This document shows, piece by piece, positions 1-8,889 of a stretch of DNA of 64,000 nt. Each line of letters begins with the position of its first letter. Positions within the stretch are counted from its first letter, which is position 1. Source of the stretch: CADDYX01 sp045809925 (lineage in GTDB: Bacteria > Verrucomicrobiota > Verrucomicrobiia > Chthoniobacterales > UBA10450); the NCBI GenBank assembly GCA_045809925.1, contig JBJMWX010000108.1:7470-71469 (forward strand), in the 5' to 3' direction. The position numbers were made by a program, and so were the translations under genes. The notes under the pieces were generated by a model. The model did not search any database. It was not told the origin of the DNA and saw only the letters and a list, made by a program, of their open reading frames with translations.

Positions 1-242
1 TTATCCATCGTGACTGAGCTGAGCACAAATGCGGCCGGCGGAATATCGGGCCCACTCTGCTCGCCGGTCGCTTCGGTCGCCTTCGCACTTGGCGCCCAGC
101 CAATCGGCCAGAAGGGGTTCCGCCCACTTGATTCGGTTGTGAAGGAGGACTTGTTCTTCAGCTCAATCGACGGTGCCTCGGCAGCGAAGGCGCCGGCCGT
201 GAGACCAAGAAGCAGAAGGGCGGAGCCGAGCGTGTTTTTCAT
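1..242 (-). CDS. Secreted pilus-locus protein, PilP position (partial, runs off left edge)
   Basis: Only the first 80 codons are in the window. Translation starts MKNTLGSALLLLGLTAG and reads as a signal peptide ending near AFAA (about residue 21), followed by a low-complexity polar segment, so it is an exported protein. Its ATG overlaps the stop of the PilO-like gene by 4 bases (ATGA), so the two are translationally coupled. A small exported protein after pilM-pilN-pilO holds the place of PilP in proteobacteria, where PilP links the inner-membrane platform to the secretin. The visible residues are too few to show PilP homology. A secretin gene would be expected further left, outside the window. 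Confidence 0.7.
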   Translation of the reverse strand, partial: MKNTLGSALLLLGLTAGAFAAEAPSIELKNKSSFTTESSGRNPFWPIGWAPSAKATEATGEQSGPDIPPAAFVLSSVTMD

Positions 243-808
243 CGTTTCAGCAGCGTTGTTGTCGCAGCGAGGGTGACCTGTTGAAACTCCGGGACGTCGG
301 CGGACGCTTTGATGCTCACCTTTGTCACGGAAAGAAGCGGCTCACTGTTCTCCAGCGCGGCAACGGCGTTGCCGAGGCTGCGGAAATCGGTCTGTGGAAT
401 GTCGACTACCCAGGTGTATTTGACCCAGCTGGAGAGCTCTGGCTCCTTAAACGGCGCATTATTTTCCATTTTCGCGGTCACTCGGTCGATATGTTGACTG
501 GCAAAGAATGCTTTCATGCGCGGCGGGAACCAGGCGATCGGTGCGCCTTCCGGACTAAGTCCCTTCATCGCGTCAAACCGTGCTGTCGCATTGCTCGCCT
601 GCCGCTCGAGGTTGGATGCTTTCAGCATCTCGCTTTTGGAAGAGCCAATCTTTTGCTGAAGATTGTCCATCGTCGCGATCATCGAAGCCCGGCTGCGGTT
701 CAGCGGCCCGAGGAAAAACGAGAAGTAGACGTAAAGGAGCGCGATAAAGCCGATCACGCTCAGCGCAAGCTTCTTAATTTCTTCTTTACTCAGCTTGTTT
801 TGCTTCAC
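239..808 (-). CDS. pilO: PilO-like type IV pilus inner-membrane platform protein
   Basis: A 189-residue bitopic protein: a short basic cytoplasmic tail, one membrane segment at about residues 14-34, a coiled-coil stretch (about 35-85) and an alpha/beta periplasmic domain. This is the PilO/GspM plan: PilO pairs with PilN and anchors the pilus machine in the inner membrane. The GTG start at 808 has GGAG six bases upstream and lies 23 bases inside the end of pilN. Position after pilM and pilN supports the call more than sequence identity does. In Akkermansia the corresponding locus encodes the PilO-like Amuc_1100; that link rests on gene order, not on an alignment. Confidence 0.7.
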   Translation of the reverse strand: MKQNKLSKEEIKKLALSVIGFIALLYVYFSFFLGPLNRSRASMIATMDNLQQKIGSSKSEMLKASNLERQASNATARFDAMKGLSPEGAPIAWFPPRMKAFFASQHIDRVTAKMENNAPFKEPELSSWVKYTWVVDIPQTDFRSLGNAVAALENSEPLLSVTKVSIKASADVPEFQQVTLAATTTLLKR

Positions 809-1451
809 GTTTGCTCCGGGTTTTCGCCGCTGAGGCAGCCGTCTTGGCTGCGCTGAATGGATTGAAATCGATCGTCAGAATAAAGCGCGCCATCGCCATG
901 TTTGTGCCGGCGATGCTTGCCATCGTGTCGAGGTCTTCAAGAGTCTTGAATTCGACCTTCACTTCCTTGTAGCTCTCGCCGAGCTGCTCGATCAGCAACT
1001 GCCGCAGTTCTTCCGCCGCTGCACGCGGCTCTCGTCCTGCGGCTACACCTTCGATGGAAACCAAAACGCCTTTTTCAAGATCGACTGTCCCCTCAAACCC
1101 GGTGAGCTGGGCGTTCGGGGCAACGCAGCGGGAAACTTTTGCGAGAAACGGCGCCCAGAAGAAGCGGTTATCGATCATGCCGTCGAGCACTTTCGTTGTG
1201 CTAACGATTTGGTTGAGCTCCGTTGAGCGGGTTTGCGCGGCGGTCACTCTCGGTTCAACCTTGGCCCAATCGCGCTGCACAGTTCCCAGCCGGCTCTTGA
1301 TTTCGAGCGTCTGGTAAGCGTTCCACATGTAGTAGAGGAACATCAGGCATCCAGCCGCCGCGAGGGCGTACATGCCGAGCTTCAGGGGATCACGCTGGCG
1401 CTGCCGTTGCTCGAGGATCTCCTCGTGCAGGAGGTTAAGGTGGAGAGCCAT
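786..1451 (-). CDS. pilN: PilN-like type IV pilus assembly protein
   Basis: 221 residues. The N-terminal MALHLNLL resembles the conserved cytoplasmic PilN tail that docks in the cleft of PilM (consensus around INLLP). A membrane segment follows at about residues 26-45, then a coiled coil and a periplasmic domain, ending in a Lys/Arg/Ala-rich tail. It starts five bases after the pilM stop and overlaps pilO, so pilM, pilN and pilO form one transcription unit. The expected role is to bridge cytoplasmic PilM and periplasmic PilO. The order and tail make PilN more likely than GspL, which in this genome has its own gene at 34510. Confidence 0.75.
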   Translation of the reverse strand: MALHLNLLHEEILEQRQRQRDPLKLGMYALAAAGCLMFLYYMWNAYQTLEIKSRLGTVQRDWAKVEPRVTAAQTRSTELNQIVSTTKVLDGMIDNRFFWAPFLAKVSRCVAPNAQLTGFEGTVDLEKGVLVSIEGVAAGREPRAAAEELRQLLIEQLGESYKEVKVEFKTLEDLDTMASIAGTNMAMARFILTIDFNPFSAAKTAASAAKTRSKREAKQAE

Positions 1452-1456
1452 CGCGC

Positions 1457-2542
1457 CTATTTCCTCAAGTATTCAAATGCCGCGCCACACGCGACGTTGA
1501 GGGAGACAAATTCCTGTGGCAGCGCCTGTCGCTTACCTGCGGGCAAGGCTACTTCGCACATCTCGAGCGGATCCCAGATTTCACACGGCAGACCGAGCTC
1601 ATCGCTCAGAATCTGCAAAATCGTTTCTGTTCGTGCGAGGCCGCCCGAGACGAAGATGCGTTGAATGCTTTGCTCGTGCTGGCCTTCGAAAAAGCCGATG
1701 GAATTGCGGACTTCGGTGGCGAGACGGGCGAGGGCACTGCGGCAAATCTCGGTCATGCCGGGGTCGCCCTCTTGAAGCATGACTCGCGCAGCATCGCTGT
1801 CGAGCGCGCCGTCAGCAGTCAGCGCTTCATTCACCATCTTGCCGCCGTAATCAATGCTCCGAACGAGCATCAGTTCGCTCTTGGAGCCGATCAGGACCGT
1901 GCTTTGCAGGTGTCCCATATCGAGAAGGAGAAACGCGTCGTGCGCGAAAGTCTGAGGATAGGCGAACTCGAAGGCGTTAAACGAGCAGACGGGCGCGAGC
2001 TGGACGATGCCCGCGGGAACGCGCGCTTTGGTGCAGGCGGCGGAAATCTGTTTCACTGCCGGGCGCAACATCCCGCCGACGAGATAGCGCATTTTCGGCG
2101 CCGGATCGGCAGCCGTAGCAACCGCTGCGCTGCGCGAAGAATCACCAACGCCTGCAGTCTGGTGAACAACTGCCGCTTCCGCCATTACCGGCGCGCAATC
2201 GAGGACGAAATCCTTGCACTCCTGGTTGAGGACGGCGAGACCGTTTAGTCGCAGTGCATTGCGCAAAAGATCGATGGGTGTTTCGGGCTGTTCGATAATG
2301 CGAAGCAGCGCCTGCGGATCGGAAACGCCAACCGCGCATTCCTTGGTGCTGCCGCCGAGTTCGCGCAAAAGGGCCTTCAGCTCCTGAACCAGACCATCAG
2401 TGCTGCTGAATTGCTCGGGTACCGGGCGCGAGGCGTAGCTCGTGAGCACAACGCGGTGGTCGCCTTTGCGCTGCAGCAGCACACCTTTAAAAGCGTGCTT
2501 GCCGAGATCGATGCCAATAACAGAATTCGCACGTCGCGCCAT
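1457..2542 (-). CDS. pilM: PilM, actin-like type IV pilus assembly ATPase
   Basis: 361 residues with the actin/FtsA fold. The phosphate-1 motif IGIDLGKHAFKG is at residues 9-20, a second nucleotide-binding strand (LLLDMGH) lies near residue 205, and the adenosine-type motif VSGGLAR is near residue 300. This is characteristic of PilM, a cytoplasmic protein that binds the PilN tail. I chose the ATG at 2542 (MARRANSV) because the open frame further upstream overlaps the neighbouring gene and encodes no recognisable sequence; this leaves 62 bases to the preceding stop. It heads the pilM-N-O-P-like operon. The family assignment is firm; the exact start is less so. Confidence 0.88.
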   Translation of the reverse strand: MARRANSVIGIDLGKHAFKGVLLQRKGDHRVVLTSYASRPVPEQFSSTDGLVQELKALLRELGGSTKECAVGVSDPQALLRIIEQPETPIDLLRNALRLNGLAVLNQECKDFVLDCAPVMAEAAVVHQTAGVGDSSRSAAVATAADPAPKMRYLVGGMLRPAVKQISAACTKARVPAGIVQLAPVCSFNAFEFAYPQTFAHDAFLLLDMGHLQSTVLIGSKSELMLVRSIDYGGKMVNEALTADGALDSDAARVMLQEGDPGMTEICRSALARLATEVRNSIGFFEGQHEQSIQRIFVSGGLARTETILQILSDELGLPCEIWDPLEMCEVALPAGKRQALPQEFVSLNVACGAAFEYLRK

Positions 2543-2604
2543 GATGCCGCCGTTCGATATAGCGGGAAGCGTGCCGACACACTGCTTTTCTGGCGGAAAA
2601 AGCC

Positions 2605-4008
2605 CTATGCAGCGGCGGAGGCGGAATAGCCGAAAAAGCGACGATTCTTGATGATCTCGCTGACTTCCGCGGGCACCATTCGCTCCCAATCCCGATCACC
2701 TGATTGCAGCTTGGCCAGGGCTGCCGGCGCGTAGATGCGCAGATAATCGGGATTGTAGTCGGTGATCTCGCGGATGAACTGGTTCTCGACCAGATAAAGA
2801 AAGAGAGAGCGCAAATTCGGCGCGACTTCGGTCTTCGTCGCGGTCACGATCTGCCCGGTGCGCTCGTCGATCATCGGATAGACATAGAGTTTCAGTCCTC
2901 CTTTGAACATCCGGCCGAGCGCTTCCAGAATCCCGCCCTCCAGATTCAGGTAATATTTTTCGTCGAAAATCTCGAGCAAACTCGGCACACCCATGACGAG
3001 ACCAATCATTCGGCTCGTGTAGCGCGCCAGATAGCCGGCAAGCCGGTAATATTCGCCGAACTTCGAGATCATGACAGGCCGGCCGAGCGCGCCAAGAATG
3101 TCGACCCGGGCGAGAAAGTCGGCGTGATTTAGCTGCCCCTCCGAGAGGAGATTTTGCAGTGTCATCTCCATCAGAACGACGAGGTCTTGTCCGGAGCAGC
3201 CGCAATGTCTCAGGAAGGCGGTGCGTGCACCGTTGAGCATGTCGTTGGTCGCGTAGGTCACCGGTCGAAAACTGCCGCGCTCGACGAGAATCGCCTTCTT
3301 ATAGAGAACGTCGGCCGGCTGAACCGACTCGCCATCGGCGGTGAAAATCACCGCGTCCGTGAGCCCCTGGCTCACGAGTTGAAGACTCATCAGGCGATTG
3401 TCGACCTGTCGGAAGGCCGGTCCGGAGAACTTGATCATGTCGACCTCCATCCGGCCGGGCGCGAGGTTTTCCTGCAGCGACGCAATTAGCTTCTCTGGTA
3501 GCTGATGATGATAAAATGCGCCGTAGATCAGGTTGACCCCGATAATTCCGAGCGCTTCCTGTTGATCGACGTTTGTTTCATCGAGCATCCGCACGTGAAT
3601 GATGATCTGGCTGGGTTCGCCGCGCGTTTCCGTCTGGAAACGCATTCCGAGCCACCCGTGTGATTCGTTGTGCTGCTTGAAGCTCCGTGCCGCAACAGTG
3701 TCCGCGAAAACGAAAAATGTCCGCTCGCTACCGAGCGTCGCGTCCAGCCGCTCGACCAGGAGATTGAATTCGTGATCGAGCATTGTCTGCAAACGCTTGC
3801 GACTGACGTAGCGATCGGCTGGCCCGTAGATCGCATCACTGAAGGTCATGTCGTAAGCCGACATCGTTTTCGCGACCGTGCCGGATGCGCCGCCGACGTG
3901 GAAGAAATGCCTCGCTACTTCCTGCCCGGCACCGATCTCAGCGAAGGTGCCGTACTTCTTCGGGTCGAGGTTGATCTGGAACGCTTTTTTGTTCGTCCCG
4001 ACGTCCAT
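2605..4008 (-). CDS. Conserved cytoplasmic protein of unknown function upstream of pilM
   Basis: 467 residues, no signal peptide and no membrane segment. I do not recognise a characterised family. The sequence is globular and evenly mixed; FAEIGAGQEVARHFF near the N-terminus looks like a conserved block, and there is one HCGCSG cysteine cluster at mid-length. From memory, related proteins carry inconsistent automatic names, including TonB-dependent receptor; nothing here (no signal, no plug, no barrel pattern) supports that. The ATG at 4008 has AGGGCAGAG just upstream; an ATG at 4020 is the alternative. It lies between batE and pilM on the same strand, but the 53-base and 62-base gaps do not prove co-transcription with either. 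Confidence 0.75.
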   Translation of the reverse strand: MDVGTNKKAFQINLDPKKYGTFAEIGAGQEVARHFFHVGGASGTVAKTMSAYDMTFSDAIYGPADRYVSRKRLQTMLDHEFNLLVERLDATLGSERTFFVFADTVAARSFKQHNESHGWLGMRFQTETRGEPSQIIIHVRMLDETNVDQQEALGIIGVNLIYGAFYHHQLPEKLIASLQENLAPGRMEVDMIKFSGPAFRQVDNRLMSLQLVSQGLTDAVIFTADGESVQPADVLYKKAILVERGSFRPVTYATNDMLNGARTAFLRHCGCSGQDLVVLMEMTLQNLLSEGQLNHADFLARVDILGALGRPVMISKFGEYYRLAGYLARYTSRMIGLVMGVPSLLEIFDEKYYLNLEGGILEALGRMFKGGLKLYVYPMIDERTGQIVTATKTEVAPNLRSLFLYLVENQFIREITDYNPDYLRIYAPAALAKLQSGDRDWERMVPAEVSEIIKNRRFFGYSASAAA

Positions 4009-4061
4009 CTCTGCCCTCATCGCGCTAATGTAGCGGCGGCAGGCGCGGCGGCAAAAACTAG

Positions 4062-4799
4062 CTAAAGACGAACCGGCTGGAGCGCGCCAGCCGGAATCCA
4101 GCCGCGTTGCGCGTTTGGCAGGATCGCATAGGTCCAATCGCCTCGCGTGCTTACGATTTGCACCTCGCTGCCTGGCGGCAGGACGAGCACGCTCGCGGAC
4201 GTGTCGGCAGTCGCGAGTCGCGCCTCGGTCTTGTTACCAATCACGATCGCGAGGGAACGGCCGTGCCAGCCGTTTTCCTTTGTCCACGCTGCCCAGGTTG
4301 AAGCGCCGCACACAACGAGCGCCAGCGCCACAATCGTAGCGCGAGCGACCGAGCGTCTTGTCGCAAAAAGGCTCGTTAGAGCGACCAATGCAGCGATCCA
4401 GAAGGAGAGCGCAGCTGCGATCGTCCATTGATTGGCGGTGGCGAAGGCAACGTAACGCTCCGCCGCATCAGGACGCATCTCAAGCGCGCGCGCCTGGTCA
4501 CGTACCAGCCGCAGATTTGCTTCCGCTTCCGGTTGATGGGGATCGAGCGCGAGTGCCCGCTCATAATTTAAAATCGCTTTACCGAAGTCACCCGCCCGAT
4601 ACCACGCATTTCCAAGATCGTAGAACAAGTTGCTGCTCCATCGGCCGTCGCGCACCAGTTGCTCATAGCCGTCAATTGCCTTGCGGAAATCGCCGGCGGC
4701 GTAAGCCTGGTTTGCCTCCGTGAAGCTCGCGTCCTGCCCCGCGCGCGCCGGAACAAGGCTAGCCGAGGCAGCAATTAACAAGGCGATAATCCGGTTCAT
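4062..4799 (-). CDS. batE: BatE-like TPR and SH3 membrane protein
   Basis: 245 residues. A signal peptide (about 1-20, ending PARAG) is followed by tetratricopeptide repeats (about 25-100, including GNAWYRAGDFGKAILNYERA), two membrane segments at about 124-144 and 152-170, and a C-terminal bacterial SH3 domain (about 185-245). BatE of the Bacteroides aerotolerance cluster is a TPR-rich membrane protein, and this is the last gene of the cluster here. Its ATG overlaps the batD stop by 4 bases. The TPR and SH3 parts suggest a scaffold at the periplasmic face. The molecular function of Bat proteins is not settled. Confidence 0.78.
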   Translation of the reverse strand: MNRIIALLIAASASLVPARAGQDASFTEANQAYAAGDFRKAIDGYEQLVRDGRWSSNLFYDLGNAWYRAGDFGKAILNYERALALDPHQPEAEANLRLVRDQARALEMRPDAAERYVAFATANQWTIAAALSFWIAALVALTSLFATRRSVARATIVALALVVCGASTWAAWTKENGWHGRSLAIVIGNKTEARLATADTSASVLVLPPGSEVQIVSTRGDWTYAILPNAQRGWIPAGALQPVRL

Positions 4800-6655
4800 G
4801 CGCGGAGATGGTCCAGCAGGTCGAGAACTTCGCGGCGCGCGTCGGCCGACAACGTCGACGCGCCATTTCCCGTCCCGCTGTAACGCAGCTCGTCGCTGCG
4901 AGCGAACAACTGTTGAAGCCGTTGGCGGATTCCTTCGTCGGCTCGAAAGGCAGCCGCAGCCGTGTCGGCATCGATCGCATGCGGCGGTAGGTTTTTAATC
5001 ACGGCCGCCTTCAACTGCACAGCGCGCGAGGCGTCGGCAAAATATTCGCGTGGCGGCAAATCGCTCCGATGGAGTTTCCGCTGCAAGTCGCTAATTTCGT
5101 GCTGCAGTTCGGCAAGCCGGCGGGCCTCGCGGTTGCTTTGCCGCCGTCGCCGAATTTGCCACGCCGCAAAGCCGAGAAGCAGAGCCAGCGGCACGAGCTG
5201 CCCCAACCAGAACACGCGTCGTGCGACTAACGGTGCAAACGCAGTTGTCCCGCGCGGCAACTCGCTTAGCTGATAAAGAATGTCCTGTGGTTTTGCCGTG
5301 CTCGCAGCTGGCGGAGCCGATGGCGTCGCCAGCCTTGGGGACGAAGGAGCGGCGGTCGGTGCAGTTGCCGCTGCGCCCCCCTGCACTTGGACGGCAATTG
5401 GCTGGGAACGGAGCGTGACGTACTGCTCTTTCAGCGGGTCAAAGAAGGAGAAAACGAGCGGTGGAATTTTGTCCTTGCGTTCGGTCGCGCTCAGCACCGT
5501 CTCAAATGTTTTCGTGCCGCTGATCCCCACGTCGTCATCCTGCTTAAATTGCGAAGAAGGAGGGTAGGCGTGCCAGCCGTTCGTATCCTCAAGGACGGGA
5601 GCGGCAACGCGATCGAAATTTCCACGGCCGGAGATCTTAATTGTTACCGTCATCGGGTCTCCAAGCTGGACACTGGTCGGCTTGGCTTCGCTCGTGATCG
5701 TGAAGCTGCCAACCGCTCCGGAAAAACTTGGCGGCGCATTGGGAGGCAGCGGCTTGACGTCCACCGTCACGGCATCGCTCTTCAACTTCACCTCGCGCGC
5801 CACACCAGGCGCGAACATCGGGTCGTTGAAGAAGTTGTCGAAAAACGGATCATTCATACCGAACGGATCGCGGACTGATGGTCGGCTACGACTCCGCTGC
5901 GGCACCCAAACCGTCACCGGCATTTCGATCGGTCCGACTTCGATTTTCCCCGTGCGCGCCGCGGCGATGGCCGTTTTGTAGGTAATAATCTCGTGCGGCG
6001 AGCCTCGAATTGTCGCAGTCGTTTGCGTCGGCCTCGGCATTGTCTGCGCGACAAAACCCTGGCCGGGAATCTCGATGCTCGGCGGGAGCGCCGGAACCCG
6101 AATGTGGGCGGTCGTATCAAAAGCTAGCCGCACCTGCAGCGGAACCATCTCTCCGATATAAGCGCTCGTCTTGCCGAGCGTTAGCTCAATGAACCCGGCA
6201 CGGCTCGCGTCCACTGTGCCGCGCGACTGACCAGCACCGCCTGAGCGCGCGCCCGCCGCGACGTTTAACGTCAGTTCAGGCGTGCGCAGGGTCTTGTCGC
6301 CGACCCGAATCGATTGCGGCGGAATCTTAAACGTGCCGGGCTTGTCCGGCATGATCGTGTAGCTATAGACGATGCTCATGCTCGTCGAGAAGCCGCGCAT
6401 CTCAATACTTTGGGATTCGCCGGTGTAACGAATATCGAGGCCGCCGACATTGATCTGATCCGGCATCTGGGCGCGTCGCGACCCGTTGATTTTAATTTGC
6501 AACTGCACCGGTTCGCCGACAGCGGTCTCGGAACTATCCAGCACTGCGGTGACGCTCGGCTCGTCGGCGCGCGACTCAGTCGCCACGCAGGCGACGGTTG
6601 CGAGCACGATTAAAAAACGTATTGCGAAACTGCGGAGAGAATTCGGGTGAAACAT
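4796..6655 (-). CDS. batD: BatD-like membrane-anchored protein with Ig-like domains
   Basis: 619 residues: signal peptide (about 1-30), a long periplasmic region rich in beta strands (about 31-430) typical of BatD, an Ala/Pro/Ser-rich linker (about 430-460), one membrane segment at about 482-500 and a cytoplasmic helical tail. The glycine- and Phe/Asp-rich loop around residues 255-290 (DPFFDNFFNDPMF) is characteristic of this family. It begins eight bases after the batB-batC stop and overlaps batE, so it belongs to the operon. BatD is thought to act with the von Willebrand proteins BatA and BatB in the envelope; this role is inferred from family context. Confidence 0.85.
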   Translation of the reverse strand: MFHPNSLRSFAIRFLIVLATVACVATESRADEPSVTAVLDSSETAVGEPVQLQIKINGSRRAQMPDQINVGGLDIRYTGESQSIEMRGFSTSMSIVYSYTIMPDKPGTFKIPPQSIRVGDKTLRTPELTLNVAAGARSGGAGQSRGTVDASRAGFIELTLGKTSAYIGEMVPLQVRLAFDTTAHIRVPALPPSIEIPGQGFVAQTMPRPTQTTATIRGSPHEIITYKTAIAAARTGKIEVGPIEMPVTVWVPQRSRSRPSVRDPFGMNDPFFDNFFNDPMFAPGVAREVKLKSDAVTVDVKPLPPNAPPSFSGAVGSFTITSEAKPTSVQLGDPMTVTIKISGRGNFDRVAAPVLEDTNGWHAYPPSSQFKQDDDVGISGTKTFETVLSATERKDKIPPLVFSFFDPLKEQYVTLRSQPIAVQVQGGAAATAPTAAPSSPRLATPSAPPAASTAKPQDILYQLSELPRGTTAFAPLVARRVFWLGQLVPLALLLGFAAWQIRRRRQSNREARRLAELQHEISDLQRKLHRSDLPPREYFADASRAVQLKAAVIKNLPPHAIDADTAAAAFRADEGIRQRLQQLFARSDELRYSGTGNGASTLSADARREVLDLLDHLRA

Positions 6656-6663
6656 GCCGGCGG

Positions 6664-8889
6664 CTACCAGTCCTTATAGACATGGCGTGCAGCCTTACGT
6701 TCATCAAGCTGCACCCGCTGTTCCTCGTCTTTCATCGACTTGAGGAGAAGTTCCGCCTGCTTCTCGCTCATCTGCCCGTCCTTTTGCTCTTCGGCTTCCG
6801 CGATCTCCGCCGCCTGCTCCTGTGATTTCTCGTCATTCGTCCCTTTCAGTTCGCCGGCGAGCTTCTTTGCAGGCGAAGCAGAAGGCGCCGCCGTCGCAGA
6901 TCCGTTTGCCTCGGCTCCATTGCCTTCTCCGGGCGACGGCGACGGCGATTCACCTGCGCCCTTGTTTTGCTCTTGGGCGGGGGTCGGCGACGCCGGCTGA
7001 TTCTGGTTGTCTCCGTTCTCCGGCTGCGGCTGCTGACCGGGTGTTGTTGAGGCCGAAGCGCTCGGAGAAGGCGACGGCCCGCCGTTGCTATCATCCTGGT
7101 TCTTTTCCCCCGCGGAGGGCGAAGGTGTCGGCGAGGTGCCTTGCTTGTCGTTCGGTTGGTCTTTCTGCTGGCCGTCTTTTTTTTGTTCGTCTTTCGATTG
7201 CTCCTGCTTCTGCTGGTCGTCCTTTGACTGCTGATCCTGCTGCTGTTGGTTTTGATCGCGCTGTTGTTGCTGCTGATCCTTTTTTTGCGGCGACTGCTGG
7301 TCGTTCTTCTGCTGGTTCTTGTCTTGCTGCTTTTGTTGTTGCTGCTGCTGCGGTGAAGGCGAGGGCGTCGGCTGTTCCTGTTTGCGCTTCAGCTCCTCGA
7401 TTTTGTTCTTCACGAACTCAAGGTTCTCCTTCGCCTCTTTGTCATTCGGGTCGAGCTTGAGTGCCTGTTCGTAGTGCTGCACGGCGTTCGCCCATTCGCC
7501 CAGCTTCTTTGCGTCGGCCGTCTGCGATTCGCCACGCTCGTACAAGGTGTTGCCCAAATTGTAGTGACTTCGGCTCTGCAGCGCTTTGTCGGGCGAAAGC
7601 AAGGCCTGGCTGAAGGCGTCGAGCGCCTTGTTGTAGTCCTTAAGTTTGTAGGCGGCGGCACCGGAATCGAAGTGCAGTTTGTCCGCCGCTTCGCTCTGCG
7701 GGTGCTCCTTCAGGGTTTGTTGAAACTGCTCGTAGGCGTCGCGATATTTCTCCGTCCGGTAGGCGTCGAGCCCGGGTGAAGCAGCAAGCACGCTCCCGGC
7801 CGATGCGATGACGACCGCGGCTGCGGCCAACGCGGCCCGCGTGACTTGCGGCCGCACCCCACGCACCCGGACGCGCTTTCGTTCGCTCACAAGAAACCAG
7901 CTCGCCAGCGCAATGCACCCCGCGGCGAGCGGCCACTGATAACGCTCAATTGGCCGACGGGATAAACGCGCATCAATTTGGCCAGCCTGCAGCGTAGAAA
8001 GACCCTCGCGGACCAGCTGTTTCATGGTCGAAGGGCCGTTGTCGAGATGCAGGTAGAGTCCTCCCGTCGCCGCCGCCAATTCGCGCAACCGTTTTTCGTC
8101 CAGCTTCGATTTGACCACCTGACCTTTGTCATCCTTGACGAATGCGGTGCCGCTGCCGTCGGGGCTGCGCAGCGGAATCAGCGATCCCTCAGGTGTGCCG
8201 ACACCGATCGTGAATATGCGAACACCTGCGTCGGCGGCGGCTTTTGCAGTCTTCGTCGCATCACCGCTTAGCTCTTCGCCGTCGGTAAAGATAATGAGCG
8301 CGCGATTGCCGGTCGCGCTTTTGCCGTAGGTCGACACAGCGAGGTTGATCGCCTCCGAAATATTCGTGCCGCCTTCAGGAATCGTGTTCGTGTCGAGATC
8401 GTTGACGGCATCGATCGCGGCATTGTAATCGATCGTGAGCGGCGCCTGGACGAAGGCGCGACCGGCGAACGCGATTAATCCGATACGGTCGCCCTGCAGC
8501 TCATTAATAAAGTCCTGCGCGGCGAGCTTCACTCGGTCGAGGCGGCTCGGCTGCACGTCGTTCGAGAGCATGCTGCGAGACGTGTCGACGGCGAGAAGCA
8601 GATCGAGACCTTTTCGCTTTGTTTCGTCGTAGGTGTAACCCCAGCGCGGTTGGGCGAGGGCAAGGATGGCGCACGTTAGTCCGACAAGGAGAAGCGCGAA
8701 ACGCATTGCGCGGCGCGCGTAGTTTACCGTCCCGGCGAGTTCCGGCAGCAGCTTCGGTGAAATGAAGGTGCCGAGGCGCGCCGCGGTCGAGCGCTCGGCG
8801 CGGACGTAGACGAGCACGAGCGCGGGCACAATCAGCAGTGCCCAAAGCCAGGACGGCGCGCCTAATGCGAAATCGTGGAGCGAAGTCAC
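6664..8889 (-). CDS. batB: BatB-BatC fusion: von Willebrand A domain, TPR and Gln-rich tail
   Basis: 741 residues from the GTG at 8889, which overlaps the batA stop as GTGA. Membrane segments at about 14-30 and 60-78 flank a cytoplasmic stretch, then comes a von Willebrand A domain with MIDAS motif DTSRS and TDGEE further on. A membrane segment at about 318-335 and another near 360-380 separate it from TPR repeats (about 395-490). The tail is a very long low-complexity linker rich in Gln, Lys, Ser and Pro (about 500-690) ending in a conserved helix and a terminal YKDW. In many bacteria batB and batC are separate; here the TPR part (BatC) is fused to BatB. The longer frame upstream of 8889 overlaps batA and is not used. 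Confidence 0.85.
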   Translation of the reverse strand: MTSLHDFALGAPSWLWALLIVPALVLVYVRAERSTAARLGTFISPKLLPELAGTVNYARRAMRFALLLVGLTCAILALAQPRWGYTYDETKRKGLDLLLAVDTSRSMLSNDVQPSRLDRVKLAAQDFINELQGDRIGLIAFAGRAFVQAPLTIDYNAAIDAVNDLDTNTIPEGGTNISEAINLAVSTYGKSATGNRALIIFTDGEELSGDATKTAKAAADAGVRIFTIGVGTPEGSLIPLRSPDGSGTAFVKDDKGQVVKSKLDEKRLRELAAATGGLYLHLDNGPSTMKQLVREGLSTLQAGQIDARLSRRPIERYQWPLAAGCIALASWFLVSERKRVRVRGVRPQVTRAALAAAAVVIASAGSVLAASPGLDAYRTEKYRDAYEQFQQTLKEHPQSEAADKLHFDSGAAAYKLKDYNKALDAFSQALLSPDKALQSRSHYNLGNTLYERGESQTADAKKLGEWANAVQHYEQALKLDPNDKEAKENLEFVKNKIEELKRKQEQPTPSPSPQQQQQQKQQDKNQQKNDQQSPQKKDQQQQQRDQNQQQQDQQSKDDQQKQEQSKDEQKKDGQQKDQPNDKQGTSPTPSPSAGEKNQDDSNGGPSPSPSASASTTPGQQPQPENGDNQNQPASPTPAQEQNKGAGESPSPSPGEGNGAEANGSATAAPSASPAKKLAGELKGTNDEKSQEQAAEIAEAEEQKDGQMSEKQAELLLKSMKDEEQRVQLDERKAARHVYKDW

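Noticed and set aside
281..856. Plus-strand open frame of 191 codons opposite pilO
   Set aside because: It is the antisense of pilO with GC-rich third positions, has no family signature, and the opposite frame has the correct topology and overlaps for the pilus operon.
7140..7370. The repetitive CTG/TTG-rich stretch read as a CRISPR or tandem-repeat locus
   Set aside because: It codes for the Gln/Lys-rich tail of the BatB-BatC protein, and there are no regular repeat-spacer units.
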